Below, one piece after another: positions 55,323-64,000 of a DNA stretch of 64,000 bases; position 1 is the first letter of the stretch; every line of letters starts with the position of its first letter. Source of the stretch: Streptococcus sp. D7B5 (GTDB taxonomy: Bacteria; Bacillota; Bacilli; Lactobacillales; Streptococcaceae); NCBI RefSeq assembly GCF_029691405.1, contig NZ_CP121467.1, positions 1,860,001 to 1,924,000 on the forward strand, given 5' to 3'. Position numbers and translations under genes: made by a program. The notes under the pieces are model-generated. The model searched no databases, had not been told where the DNA came from, and saw only the letters and a list, made by a program, of their open reading frames with translations.

Positions 55323-57719
55323 ATGGCTATCGCAAAGATTATCGTGGATGTTCCCCTTATGCAGACGGACCAGCCCTATAGTTATAAGGTCCCTGAGGAA
55401 TTTGTAGAGATGCTGGAAGTCGGTATGCGGGTTCATGTCCCCTTCGGCAAGGGTAATCGTTTGATACAAGGGATTGTGCTTGGCCTGGAGTCCCAGTCGG
55501 ATGAAGAGATGGAAGGTCAGGACTTGAAGGAGATTGCAGAGGTGCTAGACTTTTCTCCCGTCTTGACTCAAGAGCAACTCTGGCTGGCTGAGGAGTTACG
55601 CAAGTCTGTCTTTTCTTATAAAATCTCCATTCTAAAAGCCATGTTGCCGGGATTTTTAAACTCCAGTTATGATAAGATTCTCTATCCTTTGGAAGGCCTA
55701 AGTCAGGCAGACAAAGAGCGTCTGTTTGGTTCCGAAGATTCGCTAGCCTTTTCTTCTCTAGACCTTGCTAAACAGGCAGAAATGATGCGCTTGACCAGGA
55801 AAGTTCTGCTCCGCTTAGAATACCAGGCAGTCGATCAAAAGAAGGTCAAGACCCAGTCTTGGTATGAAGTTGATGCCACTCAGCTAGAGAAGATCGAGAT
55901 TTCTGCGCGTGCTAAGAAAAAAGCAGAGCTGAGAGACTATTTGCTGTCTCATCCTGAGAGTGCTCCTCTGGCTAGTTTGTTAGAGTCCTACTCACGCGAG
56001 CAAGTCAACTTCTTTGTGGAGCAAGGAGCTGTGTCCATAGTCCAAAAGGAAGTGCAACGCTCAGCCGCTTATTTTGAAGGCATTGAAGCCAGCCAACCTT
56101 TGGAATTGAATCGGGAACAAAGACAGGCGCGTGATGCGGTTGTCAGTGCTATTGGCAGTCAACAGCCTCCATTCCTCCTTCAAGGGATTACAGGAAGTGG
56201 GAAAACGGAGGTTTATTTGCAGATCATCCAAGGAGCCTTGGACAAGGGTAAGACAGCTATTTTACTGGTTCCTGAGATTTCTCTGACGCCACAAATGACG
56301 GAGCGGTTCATTGCTCGTTTCGGCGACAAAGTAGCCATTCTTCATTCAGGCCTGTCTAATGGTGAAAAGTACGATGAATGGCGCAAGGTCGAACGTGGAG
56401 ATGCTCAAGTTGTTGTTGGAGCCAGATCGGCCATCTTTGCTCCTCTGAAAAATCTGGGTGTCATCATTATCGATGAAGAACATGAAGCCAGTTACAAGCA
56501 AGACAGCAATCCGCGTTACCATGCTAGAGAGGTCGCCATTTTACGGGCTCAGTACAATCAAGCAGCCCTAGTCCTTGGTTCAGCAACACCGAGCTTAGAG
56601 AGCCGTGCGCGGGCTGGAAAAGGCGTCTACCAACACTTACGTCTGACCCAACGGGCCAATCCTTTAGCCACTATTCCTGAGGTTCAAGTGATTGACTTTC
56701 GGGACTATATCGGGCAAAACGAGACATCAAACTTTACCCCTCCTTTGCTAGAAGCTATCCAAGACCGACTGGATAAAAAAGAGCAGGTAGTCCTCATGCT
56801 CAACCGTCGGGGCTATTCTAGCTTTGTTATGTGTCGGGAGTGTGGGACTGTGGATACTTGTCCCAACTGTGACATTTCTCTCACTCTCCACATGGATACC
56901 AAGACCATGAACTGCCATTACTGTGGCTTTTCGAAGGGAATTCCTCATGTCTGTCCCAACTGTCAGAGTCGCAGCATTCGCTACTACGGTACAGGGACTC
57001 AGAAAGCTTACGATGAGCTGGCAGAGCTCTTTCCTCAGGCACGCATTCTGCGGATGGATGTGGATACGACCCGCAAGAAAGGCAGTCACCAAGCTCTTCT
57101 TGACCAGTTTGGCCAAGGTGAAGCAGATATCTTGCTGGGAACTCAGATGATTGCCAAGGGCTTGGATTTTCCAAATGTGACCTTGGTCGGAGTGCTCAAT
57201 GCAGATACGGCCTTGAATCTGCCTGATTTCCGTTCTTCTGAGAGAACCTTCCAACTCTTGACCCAGGTGGCTGGTCGTGCAGGTCGAGCGGAAAAGGCTG
57301 GGCAGGTCTTGATCCAGTCTTACAATCCTGAGCACTATGCCATTCGATTTGCCAAGGAGCAGGATTATGAAGGCTTTTACGCCTATGAAATGAGCATCAG
57401 GCGCCAACTCGGCTATCCGCCTTATTATTTCACTATTGGGATTACCCTCTCTCACAAGAAAGAAGAAGAGGTTGTCAAACGTGCCTATGAAGTTATGGGA
57501 ATTTTGCGCTCAGGTCTATCGGAAACTAGTAAAATCCTGGGTCCAACGCCCAAGCCCATTGCTCGTACCCACAACCTTTATCATTACCAGATTTTGATTA
57601 AATACCGTTTAGAAGATGAGCTGGGTCCAACCCTCAACCAGGTCTTGGCCTTGACTCAAGAACGTGAAAATAGCGAGCTTCGTCTCAGCATTGACCACGA
57701 ACCGCAGCAATTTTTATAA
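55323..57719 (+). CDS. priA: Primosomal protein N' (replication restart helicase PriA)
   Basis: 798 residues. An N-terminal DNA-binding domain; Walker A GITGSGKTEVYLQII near residue 290; DEEH box IIIDEEHEASYK near residue 382; and the zinc-binding insert CRECGTVDTCPNCD...CHYCGF...CPNCQS near residues 505-550. PriA reloads the replication machinery at stalled forks. AAGGAGGTG lies just before ATG 55323. It is followed by fmt 12 bases on. Confidence 0.98.
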   Translation: MAIAKIIVDVPLMQTDQPYSYKVPEEFVEMLEVGMRVHVPFGKGNRLIQGIVLGLESQSDEEMEGQDLKEIAEVLDFSPVLTQEQLWLAEELRKSVFSYKISILKAMLPGFLNSSYDKILYPLEGLSQADKERLFGSEDSLAFSSLDLAKQAEMMRLTRKVLLRLEYQAVDQKKVKTQSWYEVDATQLEKIEISARAKKKAELRDYLLSHPESAPLASLLESYSREQVNFFVEQGAVSIVQKEVQRSAAYFEGIEASQPLELNREQRQARDAVVSAIGSQQPPFLLQGITGSGKTEVYLQIIQGALDKGKTAILLVPEISLTPQMTERFIARFGDKVAILHSGLSNGEKYDEWRKVERGDAQVVVGARSAIFAPLKNLGVIIIDEEHEASYKQDSNPRYHAREVAILRAQYNQAALVLGSATPSLESRARAGKGVYQHLRLTQRANPLATIPEVQVIDFRDYIGQNETSNFTPPLLEAIQDRLDKKEQVVLMLNRRGYSSFVMCRECGTVDTCPNCDISLTLHMDTKTMNCHYCGFSKGIPHVCPNCQSRSIRYYGTGTQKAYDELAELFPQARILRMDVDTTRKKGSHQALLDQFGQGEADILLGTQMIAKGLDFPNVTLVGVLNADTALNLPDFRSSERTFQLLTQVAGRAGRAEKAGQVLIQSYNPEHYAIRFAKEQDYEGFYAYEMSIRRQLGYPPYYFTIGITLSHKKEEEVVKRAYEVMGILRSGLSETSKILGPTPKPIARTHNLYHYQILIKYRLEDELGPTLNQVLALTQERENSELRLSIDHEPQQFL

Positions 57720-57731
57720 GAAGGAGAAGAA

Positions 57732-58667
57732 ATGACAAAACTAATCTTTATGGGGACCCCTGATTTTTCAGCGACAGTTTTGAAGGGGTTGTTATCAGAT
57801 GATTGTTACGAGATTCTAGCTGTTGTGACCCAGCCAGACCGCGCTGTCGGCCGTAAAAAAGTGATCCAAGAAACTCCAGTCAAGCAGGCTGCAAAAGAAG
57901 CAGGCCTTCCTATTTACCAACCAGAAAAATTATCTGGAAGCCCAGAGCTGGAAGCCATTATGAATTTAGGAGCGGATGGGATTGTGACCGCTGCTTTTGG
58001 GCAGTTCCTCCCAAGTAAACTTCTTGATAGCATGGACTTTGCGGTAAACGTTCACGCTTCCCTCCTTCCAAAACACCGTGGTGGTGCACCCATTCATTAT
58101 GCCTTGATTCAAGGGGATGAGGAAGCTGGTGTGACCATTATGGAGATGGTTAAGGAAATGGATGCAGGAGATATGATTTCTCATCGTAGCATTCCTATCA
58201 CTGATGAGGATAATGTCGGCACCTTGTTTGAGAAATTAGCGATTGTTGGTCGTGACTTGCTCTTGGATACCCTGCCTGCCTATATCGCTGGGGAGATCAA
58301 ACCTATGCCTCAGGACCCAAGCCAGGTCACTTTCTCGCCAAATATCAAACCAGAGGAAGAAAAGTTGGACTGGAATAAGACTAACCGTCAACTCTTCAAC
58401 CAAATCAGAGGGATGAATCCATGGCCTGTTGCCCACACTTTTCTCAAGGGAGACCGCTTTAAGATTTATGAAGCTCTACCAGTAGAAGGTCAGGGAGCTC
58501 CAGGTGAGATCCTCTCTATTGGTAAAAAGGAATTGATTGTCGCAACGGCAGAAGGGGCTCTGTCTCTCAAACAAGTGCAGCCAGCTGGTAAGCCTAAGAT
58601 GGACATTGCTTCCTTCCTCAACGGAGTGGGACGGACGTTGACTGTAGGAGAACGATTTGGTGACTAA
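57732..58667 (+). CDS. fmt: Methionyl-tRNA formyltransferase
   Basis: 311 residues. [17 protein letters not shown] at the N terminus, then [12 protein letters not shown] and the catalytic/folate block [20 protein letters not shown]. The C-terminal OB-like domain ends [18 protein letters not shown]. It formylates initiator Met-tRNA. AGAAGGAG precedes the start. The stop overlaps the rsmB start by eight bases. Confidence 0.98.
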   Translation: MTKLIFMGTPDFSATVLKGLLSDDCYEILAVVTQPDRAVGRKKVIQETPVKQAAKEAGLPIYQPEKLSGSPELEAIMNLGADGIVTAAFGQFLPSKLLDSMDFAVNVHASLLPKHRGGAPIHYALIQGDEEAGVTIMEMVKEMDAGDMISHRSIPITDEDNVGTLFEKLAIVGRDLLLDTLPAYIAGEIKPMPQDPSQVTFSPNIKPEEEKLDWNKTNRQLFNQIRGMNPWPVAHTFLKGDRFKIYEALPVEGQGAPGEILSIGKKELIVATAEGALSLKQVQPAGKPKMDIASFLNGVGRTLTVGERFGD

Positions 58668-59973
58668 AGTAGAAACGGCTAGAAGTCTAGCTTTGGCAGT
58701 TCTAGAGGATGTTTTTATCAACCAAGCATACTCCAATATTGCCTTAAACAAACACCTTAAAGGCAGTCAACTCTCAGTAGCAGATAAGGGGTTGGTGACA
58801 GAGATTGTCTACGGTACGGTAGCCCGAAAACTGACTCTGGAATGGTACCTGTCCCACTTTATCGAAGACCGGGATAAGCTAGATAACTGGCTCTATATCC
58901 TGCTCCTTCTGAGCGCTTACCAACTTCGGTATCTGGATAAGATTCCTAATCACGCTGTAGTCAATGAAGCGGTAGAACTAGCCAAAGCCCGTAAAAAAGG
59001 CAGTGAAAAATTAGTCAACGCCGTCCTTCGTCGTATCTTGCGAGAAGGCTGGCCAGATATTGACAGCATCAAACGAAAAAATAAGCGTGATTCCATTGCC
59101 TATTCTCTCCCAGTTTGGCTAGTGTCTAAGCTCAAGGAAGAATACGGTGAAGAGCGAGCACAAGCCATCTTTAAAAGTCTCTTGGTGCGCAGCAAAGCCA
59201 GTATTCGTGTAGCCGATTTGAGCCGAAAAGAGGAAATCAAAGCCGTGTTAGAGGCGACCGATTCCCCTTTGGCAGCCACTGGTCTGGTCAAGGAGCAGGG
59301 ACACTTTGCGGGACATGATTTGTTTTCAGAGGGTGCTATAACCATCCAAGACGAGTCCAGTCAACTGGTTGCTCCGACTCTTGATCTACAAGGTGATGAA
59401 CAGGTCCTAGATGCCTGTGCCGCTCCGGGTGGGAAAACAGCCCATATGGCTTCTTACCTCACATCCGGTAAGGTGACGGCTTTGGATCTTTATGATCATA
59501 AGTTGGACTTGATCCAAGAAAATGCGGAGCGTTTAGGTGTGGCAGATCGGGTTCAAACACAAAAGTTGGATGCCAGAAAAGTGCATGAGTTTTTTGGTCG
59601 GGACTCTTTTGATAAGATTTTGGTAGATGCTCCCTGTTCTGGGATTGGACTTTTACGCCGCAAACCAGACATCAAATACAATAAAGAAACAGCAGATTTC
59701 ACATCCTTACAGGAAATTCAGCTGGAAATATTAGGTAGTGTTTGTCAAACGCTACGAAAAGGTGGTATAATAACTTATAGTACCTGTACTATTGTCTCTG
59801 AGGAGAACTTTCAAGTCGTTGAGGCGTTTTTAGAAAGTCATCCCGAGTTCGAGCAGGTTAAACTAGAACACGAATGTAAAGATATCCTGAAAGATGGCTG
59901 CATCCTGATCACTCCTGAATTGTATGGAAGTGATGGATTCTTTATCAGCCAATTTCGCAAGATATCAGAATAG
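58660..59973 (+). CDS. rsmB: 16S rRNA m5C967 methyltransferase RsmB (Sun)
   Basis: 437 residues from GTG 58660. A NusB-like N-terminal RNA-binding domain ([20 protein letters not shown]), then a Rossmann methyltransferase: SAM motif [16 protein letters not shown] near residue 248, [15 protein letters not shown] with a catalytic Cys near residue 325, and [12 protein letters not shown] with the second Cys. An in-frame TTG at 58657 is also possible; AGGAG at 58646 fits both. Leads into the phosphatase/kinase pair. Confidence 0.95.
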   Translation: MTKVETARSLALAVLEDVFINQAYSNIALNKHLKGSQLSVADKGLVTEIVYGTVARKLTLEWYLSHFIEDRDKLDNWLYILLLLSAYQLRYLDKIPNHAVVNEAVELAKARKKGSEKLVNAVLRRILREGWPDIDSIKRKNKRDSIAYSLPVWLVSKLKEEYGEERAQAIFKSLLVRSKASIRVADLSRKEEIKAVLEATDSPLAATGLVKEQGHFAGHDLFSEGAITIQDESSQLVAPTLDLQGDEQVLDACAAPGGKTAHMASYLTSGKVTALDLYDHKLDLIQENAERLGVADRVQTQKLDARKVHEFFGRDSFDKILVDAPCSGIGLLRRKPDIKYNKETADFTSLQEIQLEILGSVCQTLRKGGIITYSTCTIVSEENFQVVEAFLESHPEFEQVKLEHECKDILKDGCILITPELYGSDGFFISQFRKISE

Positions 59974-59988
59974 GAAGGAACTGACACA

Positions 59989-60729
59989 ATGGAAATAGCA
60001 TTATTAACAGATGTTGGTCAGAAACGGACAAATAATCAGGACTATGTCAATCACTTTGTCAACCGAGCAGGACGCACTATGATCATCTTGGCTGACGGGA
60101 TGGGAGGACACCGTGCAGGAAATATCGCTAGTGAGATGGCGGTAACAGACCTTGGTGTGGCTTGGGTGGATACCCAAATTGACTCAGTCAATGAAGTTCG
60201 TGAGTGGTTTGCCCATTACCTGGAGATTGAAAATCAAAAAATTCATCAACTAGGTCAGGACGAAGCCTACAGAGGCATGGGAACAACGCTAGAAGCTGTT
60301 GCTTTTATTGACAACCAAGCCATCTATGCTCATATTGGAGATTCTCGTATCGGTTTGATTCGTGGAGAAGAATACCACCAGTTGACGAGTGACCATTCCT
60401 TGGTTAATGAATTGCTCAAGGCTGGTCAATTGACTCCAGAAGAAGCAGAAACTCACCCTCAAAAGAATATCATCACCCAGTCTATCGGACAAAAAGATGA
60501 AATCCAGCCAGATTTTGGGATGATTACACTGGAGTCAGGAGATTATCTCTTGCTCAATAGTGATGGTTTGACCAATATGATTTCGGCAAGCGAGATTTAT
60601 GATATCGTAACCAGCGATATTTCCCTAGCAGACAAGGCGGCAACCCTCATTCGTTTCGCTAACAATGCAGGAGGTTTAGACAACATTACGGTTGCCCTTG
60701 TTTACATGAACGAGGAGGCAGCAGAATGA
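59989..60729 (+). CDS. phpP: PP2C-type Ser/Thr phosphatase (PhpP/Stp)
   Basis: 246 residues. PP2C motifs: [12 protein letters not shown] at the N terminus, [17 protein letters not shown] (metal-binding Asp, Gly), [12 protein letters not shown], and DNITVALV at the C terminus. It dephosphorylates StkP and its targets, which in pneumococcus control cell division and cell-wall synthesis. The stop overlaps the stkP ATG by four bases (ATGA). Confidence 0.97.
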   Translation: MEIALLTDVGQKRTNNQDYVNHFVNRAGRTMIILADGMGGHRAGNIASEMAVTDLGVAWVDTQIDSVNEVREWFAHYLEIENQKIHQLGQDEAYRGMGTTLEAVAFIDNQAIYAHIGDSRIGLIRGEEYHQLTSDHSLVNELLKAGQLTPEEAETHPQKNIITQSIGQKDEIQPDFGMITLESGDYLLLNSDGLTNMISASEIYDIVTSDISLADKAATLIRFANNAGGLDNITVALVYMNEEAAE

Positions 60730-62627
60730 TCCAAATCGGCAAGATTTTTGCCGGGCGGTATCGGATTGTCAAGCAGATTGGTCGAGGAGGCATGGCAGAT
60801 GTATACTTGGCCAAGGATTTGATCCTAGACGGGGAAGAAGTGGCAGTGAAGGTCCTGAGGACCAACTACCAGACGGACCCGATTGCTGTGGCACGTTTCC
60901 AGCGGGAAGCGAGAGCCATGGCGGATCTGGACCATCCTCATATCGTTCGGATAACAGATATTGGTGAGGAAGACGGTCAACAGTACCTGGCTATGGAATA
61001 CGTAGCAGGCCTTGACCTCAAGCGTTATATCAAAGAACACTATCCTCTTTCAAATGAAGAAGCGGTTCGGATTATGGGGCAAATCCTCTTGGCCATGCGC
61101 TTAGCCCATACTCGAGGAATCGTTCACCGGGATTTGAAACCTCAAAATATCCTCTTGACACCTGACGGCACAGCTAAGGTCACGGACTTTGGGATTGCCG
61201 TAGCCTTTGCGGAGACTAGTCTGACCCAGACAAACTCAATGTTAGGCTCTGTTCATTATTTGTCACCTGAGCAAGCGCGTGGTTCTAAAGCTACTTTCCA
61301 GAGCGATATCTATGCGATGGGGATTATCTTCTATGAAATGCTGACGGGACATATCCCTTATGATGGGGATAGCGCGGTGACCATCGCCCTCCAGCATTTC
61401 CAGAAGCCACTTCCGTCCGTCATAGCTGAAAACCCATCTGTCCCTCAGGCTTTAGAAAATGTTGTCATCAAGGCAACTGCTAAGAAGCTGTCAGATCGTT
61501 ATCAGTCTGTTTCAGAAATGTATGTGGACTTGTCAACTAGCTTGTCTTATAATCGTCGCAATGAACCGAAGCTGGTCTTTGACGATGCGAGTAAGGCAGA
61601 CACTAAGACTTTACCTAAAGTCCCACAAAGTACACTGACATCGATTCCTAAAGCTCCGGCGCAAGAAGAACGCCCTCAGCCAAAGAAACCAACTCAACCA
61701 GTGGCAGAACCGGCTCCAGCGCCAAAACCAGCCAAGAAACGGAAGTTTAAGGCTCGCTATATGATTCTTTTGGCCAGTCTTCTATTGGTTGCAGCCTCTT
61801 TGGTTTGGATTTTGTCAAGGACACCAGCAACGATTGCTATTCCTGACGTAGCTGGACAAACCGTTGCAGAGGCTAAGGAAGCTCTTAAAAAATCCAAGTT
61901 TGAAGCCGGTGAAGAAAAGTCAGAGGCCAGCGATACCGTAGCAGAAGGACGTGTTATTCGAACGGATCCAGAAGCTGGTAGCGGCCGAAAAGAAGGAACC
62001 AAGGTCAATTTGATTGTTTCTTCTGGTAAGCAATCCTTCCAATTGAGCAATTATGTCGGACGTAAGTATACGGAAGTTGTAGCTGAACTCAAGGAGAAGA
62101 AGGTTCCTGAAAATCTAATCAAGATGGAAGAGGAAGAATCCAGCGAAAGCGAACCTGGAACCGTCCTCAGACAGACCCCTGCATCGGGTTCGACTTATGA
62201 TCTCTCAAAAGCTACTACGATTACCTTAACAGTGGCTAAGAAGGTGACTAGTGTCAGCATGCCGAACTACATTGGTTCAAGTCTCGAGTTTACAAAGAAT
62301 AACTTGACTCAGATTGTCGGTGTGAAGGAAGCAAATATTGAGGTTGTAGAAGTATCGACTGCTCCTGAAGGAACGGCAGAAGGAACTGTTGTAAGTCAAA
62401 CGCCAAGAGCAGGAGAACAGGTTGATCTTGCAAGTACGCGTATCAAACTTTCTATCTACAAACCAAAAACACCACCATCAACTTCATCCTCTAATCCTGC
62501 CCAACGTGGAAACCAGGGTTCTACAACCACTCCAAACCAGGGGAACCAACAAGGAAATCAACAAGGGAACACTCCTTCTAGCAGTTCATCCAATAGTGAA
62601 GGAACTCACGAAAGTTCTCGAGATTAA
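60726..62627 (+). CDS. stkP: Ser/Thr protein kinase with PASTA domains (StkP)
   Basis: 633 residues. Kinase domain about 10-270: [13 protein letters not shown] loop, Lys in VAVKVLR near residue 42, [11 protein letters not shown] catalytic loop, DFGIAVAF. A linker rich in Pro/Lys, one membrane span near 344-366 ([20 protein letters not shown]), then only three extracellular PASTA repeats (about 371-438, 439-508, 509-577) and a Ser/Gln/Gly-rich tail ([12 protein letters not shown]). Pneumococcal StkP as I remember it has four PASTA repeats and 659 residues, so one middle repeat is missing here. It senses cell-wall material and phosphorylates division proteins. Confidence 0.96.
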   Translation: MIQIGKIFAGRYRIVKQIGRGGMADVYLAKDLILDGEEVAVKVLRTNYQTDPIAVARFQREARAMADLDHPHIVRITDIGEEDGQQYLAMEYVAGLDLKRYIKEHYPLSNEEAVRIMGQILLAMRLAHTRGIVHRDLKPQNILLTPDGTAKVTDFGIAVAFAETSLTQTNSMLGSVHYLSPEQARGSKATFQSDIYAMGIIFYEMLTGHIPYDGDSAVTIALQHFQKPLPSVIAENPSVPQALENVVIKATAKKLSDRYQSVSEMYVDLSTSLSYNRRNEPKLVFDDASKADTKTLPKVPQSTLTSIPKAPAQEERPQPKKPTQPVAEPAPAPKPAKKRKFKARYMILLASLLLVAASLVWILSRTPATIAIPDVAGQTVAEAKEALKKSKFEAGEEKSEASDTVAEGRVIRTDPEAGSGRKEGTKVNLIVSSGKQSFQLSNYVGRKYTEVVAELKEKKVPENLIKMEEEESSESEPGTVLRQTPASGSTYDLSKATTITLTVAKKVTSVSMPNYIGSSLEFTKNNLTQIVGVKEANIEVVEVSTAPEGTAEGTVVSQTPRAGEQVDLASTRIKLSIYKPKTPPSTSSSNPAQRGNQGSTTTPNQGNQQGNQQGNTPSSSSSNSEGTHESSRD

Positions 62628-62630
62628 ACG

Positions 62631-62666
62631 AATCTTTGTCATGATTTTATGACAAAGATTTTTTTT
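62631..62666 (+). terminator. Terminator of the phpP-stkP operon
   Basis: A perfect 12-bp stem AATCTTTGTCAT / ATGACAAAGATT with a six-base loop, then a run of T. Confidence 0.9.
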
Positions 62667-62678
62667 CACAAGATTTTG

Positions 62679-62687
62679 TGATAAAAT
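62679..62687 (+). promoter_or_regulatory. Extended -10 promoter of the exporter pair
   Basis: TGATAAAAT (TGn plus TAAAAT) 27 bases before the ATG at 62715. The -35 region is only a T run from the preceding terminator. Confidence 0.5.
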
Positions 62688-62714
62688 ATAGGAAGTAGAA
62701 AAAAGGAGGAGAAA

Positions 62715-63473
62715 ATGGACGAATCGAGAGAGTTGAATGCCGTCATTGATGTGATTATGCTAGCAGGAACCATTCTCCTGAAAAGTGGCTCAGAGATTCA
62801 TCGGGTTGAGGATACTATGATCCGTATTGCCCATTCGCAGGGAATAATGGATTGCAATGTTCTTGCCATGCCCGCAGCTATTTTCTTTTCTATCGAAAAC
62901 ACCAATATTTCTCGGATGAAACGGGTGACCTCATCCTCTTATAATATTGAAAAAGTTTGCGATGTCAACCAAGTATCACGGGAGCTTGTCGGAGGGCAGA
63001 TTGATCTCTCGACAGCCTTTAAAAAGCTGAAAGAAATCGGCAATCAAGCCCTTCCTTATACCAAGTTCCAAGTAACCGTAGCAGCGACCCTCAGTGCCCC
63101 TTTCTTCTCGATTATGTTTGGGGGCAATGTCTATGACGCTTTTGGCGCAGCTATTGCGACCTTATTTGGATTTGCCTTCTCTCTCTACGTAGAGAAGTTT
63201 GTCCGCATTCCTTTTGTAACGGCCTTTGCGGGTGCCTTTGTTTTCGGATTGATCGCCCAGTTCTGGGCCCGCTATACAGGATTTCCTTCGACGGCAGACC
63301 TGATTATAGCAGGAGCGGTCATGCCCTTTGTTCCAGGGATTGCTCTGACAAATGCGGTACGGGATATCATGACCAACCATATCAACTCTGGTATGAGCAA
63401 GATGTTTGAATCTTTGCTCATTACCCTCGCTTTAGGGGCTGGCACCTCTGTCGCCCTGGTTTTGATGACATAA
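62715..63473 (+). CDS. Threonine/serine exporter family protein, large (ThrE N-terminal/YjjP-like) subunit
   Basis: 252 residues. A soluble N-terminal half with VIMLAGTILLKSGSEIHRVE and VLAMPAAIFFSIE, then about five spans from residue 115 (YTKFQVTVAATLSAPFFSIM). This is the ThrE N-terminal (DUF1212) domain. With the small partner encoded next it makes a two-part ThrE-like transporter; substrates may be threonine, serine or dicarboxylates (YjjPB exports succinate in E. coli). The substrate here is not known. It ends one base before the partner gene. Confidence 0.88.
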   Translation: MDESRELNAVIDVIMLAGTILLKSGSEIHRVEDTMIRIAHSQGIMDCNVLAMPAAIFFSIENTNISRMKRVTSSSYNIEKVCDVNQVSRELVGGQIDLSTAFKKLKEIGNQALPYTKFQVTVAATLSAPFFSIMFGGNVYDAFGAAIATLFGFAFSLYVEKFVRIPFVTAFAGAFVFGLIAQFWARYTGFPSTADLIIAGAVMPFVPGIALTNAVRDIMTNHINSGMSKMFESLLITLALGAGTSVALVLMT

Positions 63474-63474
63474 G

Positions 63475-63930
63475 ATGACTCTAACAAGTATTTTGCTCCA
63501 AGCAGTGGCGAGTTTACTCGCCATTATCACCTTTCTAATCGTACTGAATGTTCAACGCTCCATGCTCCTACCTGGTGGTATTTTGGGAATGGGCGTTTGG
63601 CTCCTCTATCTCGTGCTCAAAGAACCAACCAATGTTATTGTCGCGACCTTTATCGCAGCAGTAATTGGCTCTTGCATCAGCCAGATTTTAAGTATTGTCT
63701 ATAAGACACCAGCGGTAGTTTTTGTCTTGGCCATTCTTGCTCCCTTGGTGCCGGGTTATTTATCCTATCGAACGACAGCTTTCTTTGTGACAGGCGATTA
63801 CAGCCATGCTATTGCCAGCGCGACTTTGGTGGTTATGTTAGCTCTTGTTATTTCTATTGGAATGGCAAGTGGAACGGTAATTCTAAAGCTTTATTACTAC
63901 ATCCGAAAACAACGAGGAATCTCTTCCTAA
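63475..63930 (+). CDS. Threonine/serine exporter family protein, small (YjjB-like) subunit
   Basis: 151 residues with four to five spans (LLQAVASLLAIITFLIVLNV; ISQILSIVYKTPAVVFVLAI, then the ILAPLVPGY motif). This is the ThrE C-terminal (DUF3815) part, which pairs with the upstream subunit. The stop of the upstream gene and this ATG are adjacent (TAAGATG), so they are co-translated. A terminator follows 12 bases after the stop. Confidence 0.88.
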   Translation: MTLTSILLQAVASLLAIITFLIVLNVQRSMLLPGGILGMGVWLLYLVLKEPTNVIVATFIAAVIGSCISQILSIVYKTPAVVFVLAILAPLVPGYLSYRTTAFFVTGDYSHAIASATLVVMLALVISIGMASGTVILKLYYYIRKQRGISS

Positions 63931-63942
63931 TGCAGTCAAAGC

Positions 63943-63971
63943 AAAGACTTGATTTGTTGAATCAAGTCTTT
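63943..63971 (+). terminator. Terminator of the exporter pair
   Basis: A perfect 12-bp stem AAAGACTTGATT / AATCAAGTCTTT with loop TGTTG and a following T run. The last 29 bases of the window hold no gene. Confidence 0.9.
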
Positions 63972-64000
63972 TTTCTCTCTTTTGTCCCTATTTGTGATAA

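Noticed and set aside
56748-57455. 235-codon minus-strand frame opposite priA
   Set aside because: priA is intact with all helicase and zinc motifs on the plus strand; the antisense frame has no start signals.

Overview
The window looks like chromosome of a mitis-group oral Streptococcus (S. mitis / S. oralis / S. infantis / S. sanguinis neighbourhood). This rests on the housekeeping gene order (fabZ-accCDA; nusB-asp23-efp; gatCAB; prfC; yqeG-yqeH-yhbY-nadD-yqeK-rsfS; rny-gmk-rpoZ-priA-fmt-rsmB-phpP-stkP), on the close match of many products to pneumococcal proteins as I remember them, and on a complete accessory-Sec serine-rich-repeat adhesin locus. I could not run any search, so the species is left open.

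Layout. 1-3.3 kb: 3' end of the fatty-acid synthesis operon (fabZ, accC, accD, accA). 3.3-5.3 kb: two tandem CPBP-family membrane proteases. Between them lie a ComE/BlpR-like direct-repeat operator and a double-glycine bacteriocin-type peptide frame that has lost its start codon. 5.3-12.2 kb (minus strand): nusB, asp23, efp, an SPFH protein, a Tim44-like zinc-ribbon membrane protein and gatCAB. 12.3-14.7 kb: a YwaF-type membrane protein and prfC. 14.7-15.5 kb: gene-free, with direct repeats that each fold into two hairpins.

15.5-35.3 kb: the accessory Sec system. A 2178-residue serine-rich repeat adhesin (LPNTG anchor, WTRY motif in the binding region) is followed by a second promoter. That promoter precedes two GT8-type glycosyltransferases, secY2, asp1, asp2, asp3, secA2, gtfA, gtfB, asp4 (59 residues) and asp5. 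GtfA/GtfB should start O-GlcNAc glycosylation of the adhesin. The two GT8 enzymes should extend it, Asp2 should acetylate it, and SecA2/SecY2 with Asp1-5 should export it. No Nss/Gtf3-type enzyme is present.

35.3-41.8 kb: an accessory island of immunity-type genes with no toxin. It holds two YezG-like genes (one with a nonsense codon at position 4), an Imm47-like gene, a DUF6985-like gene, a GAD-like/Tdi1-like gene plus a broken 5' copy of it, and three multispanning membrane proteins. Repeated terminator plus extended -10 promoter modules separate several of them. 41.9-44.1 kb (minus): an aromatic-acid-exporter-like protein and SstT. 44.2-52.3 kb: MscS and CorA channels, the yqeG-to-rsfS cluster, a methyltransferase, a very AT-rich split membrane gene, and tmcAL. 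Two unusual structured intergenic elements lie here (47465-47619 and 49658-49738). 52.5-64 kb: rny, gmk, rpoZ, priA, fmt, rsmB, the PP2C/StkP signalling pair and a two-gene threonine/serine-exporter-like pair. No tRNA, rRNA, insertion-sequence transposase or CRISPR array was seen.
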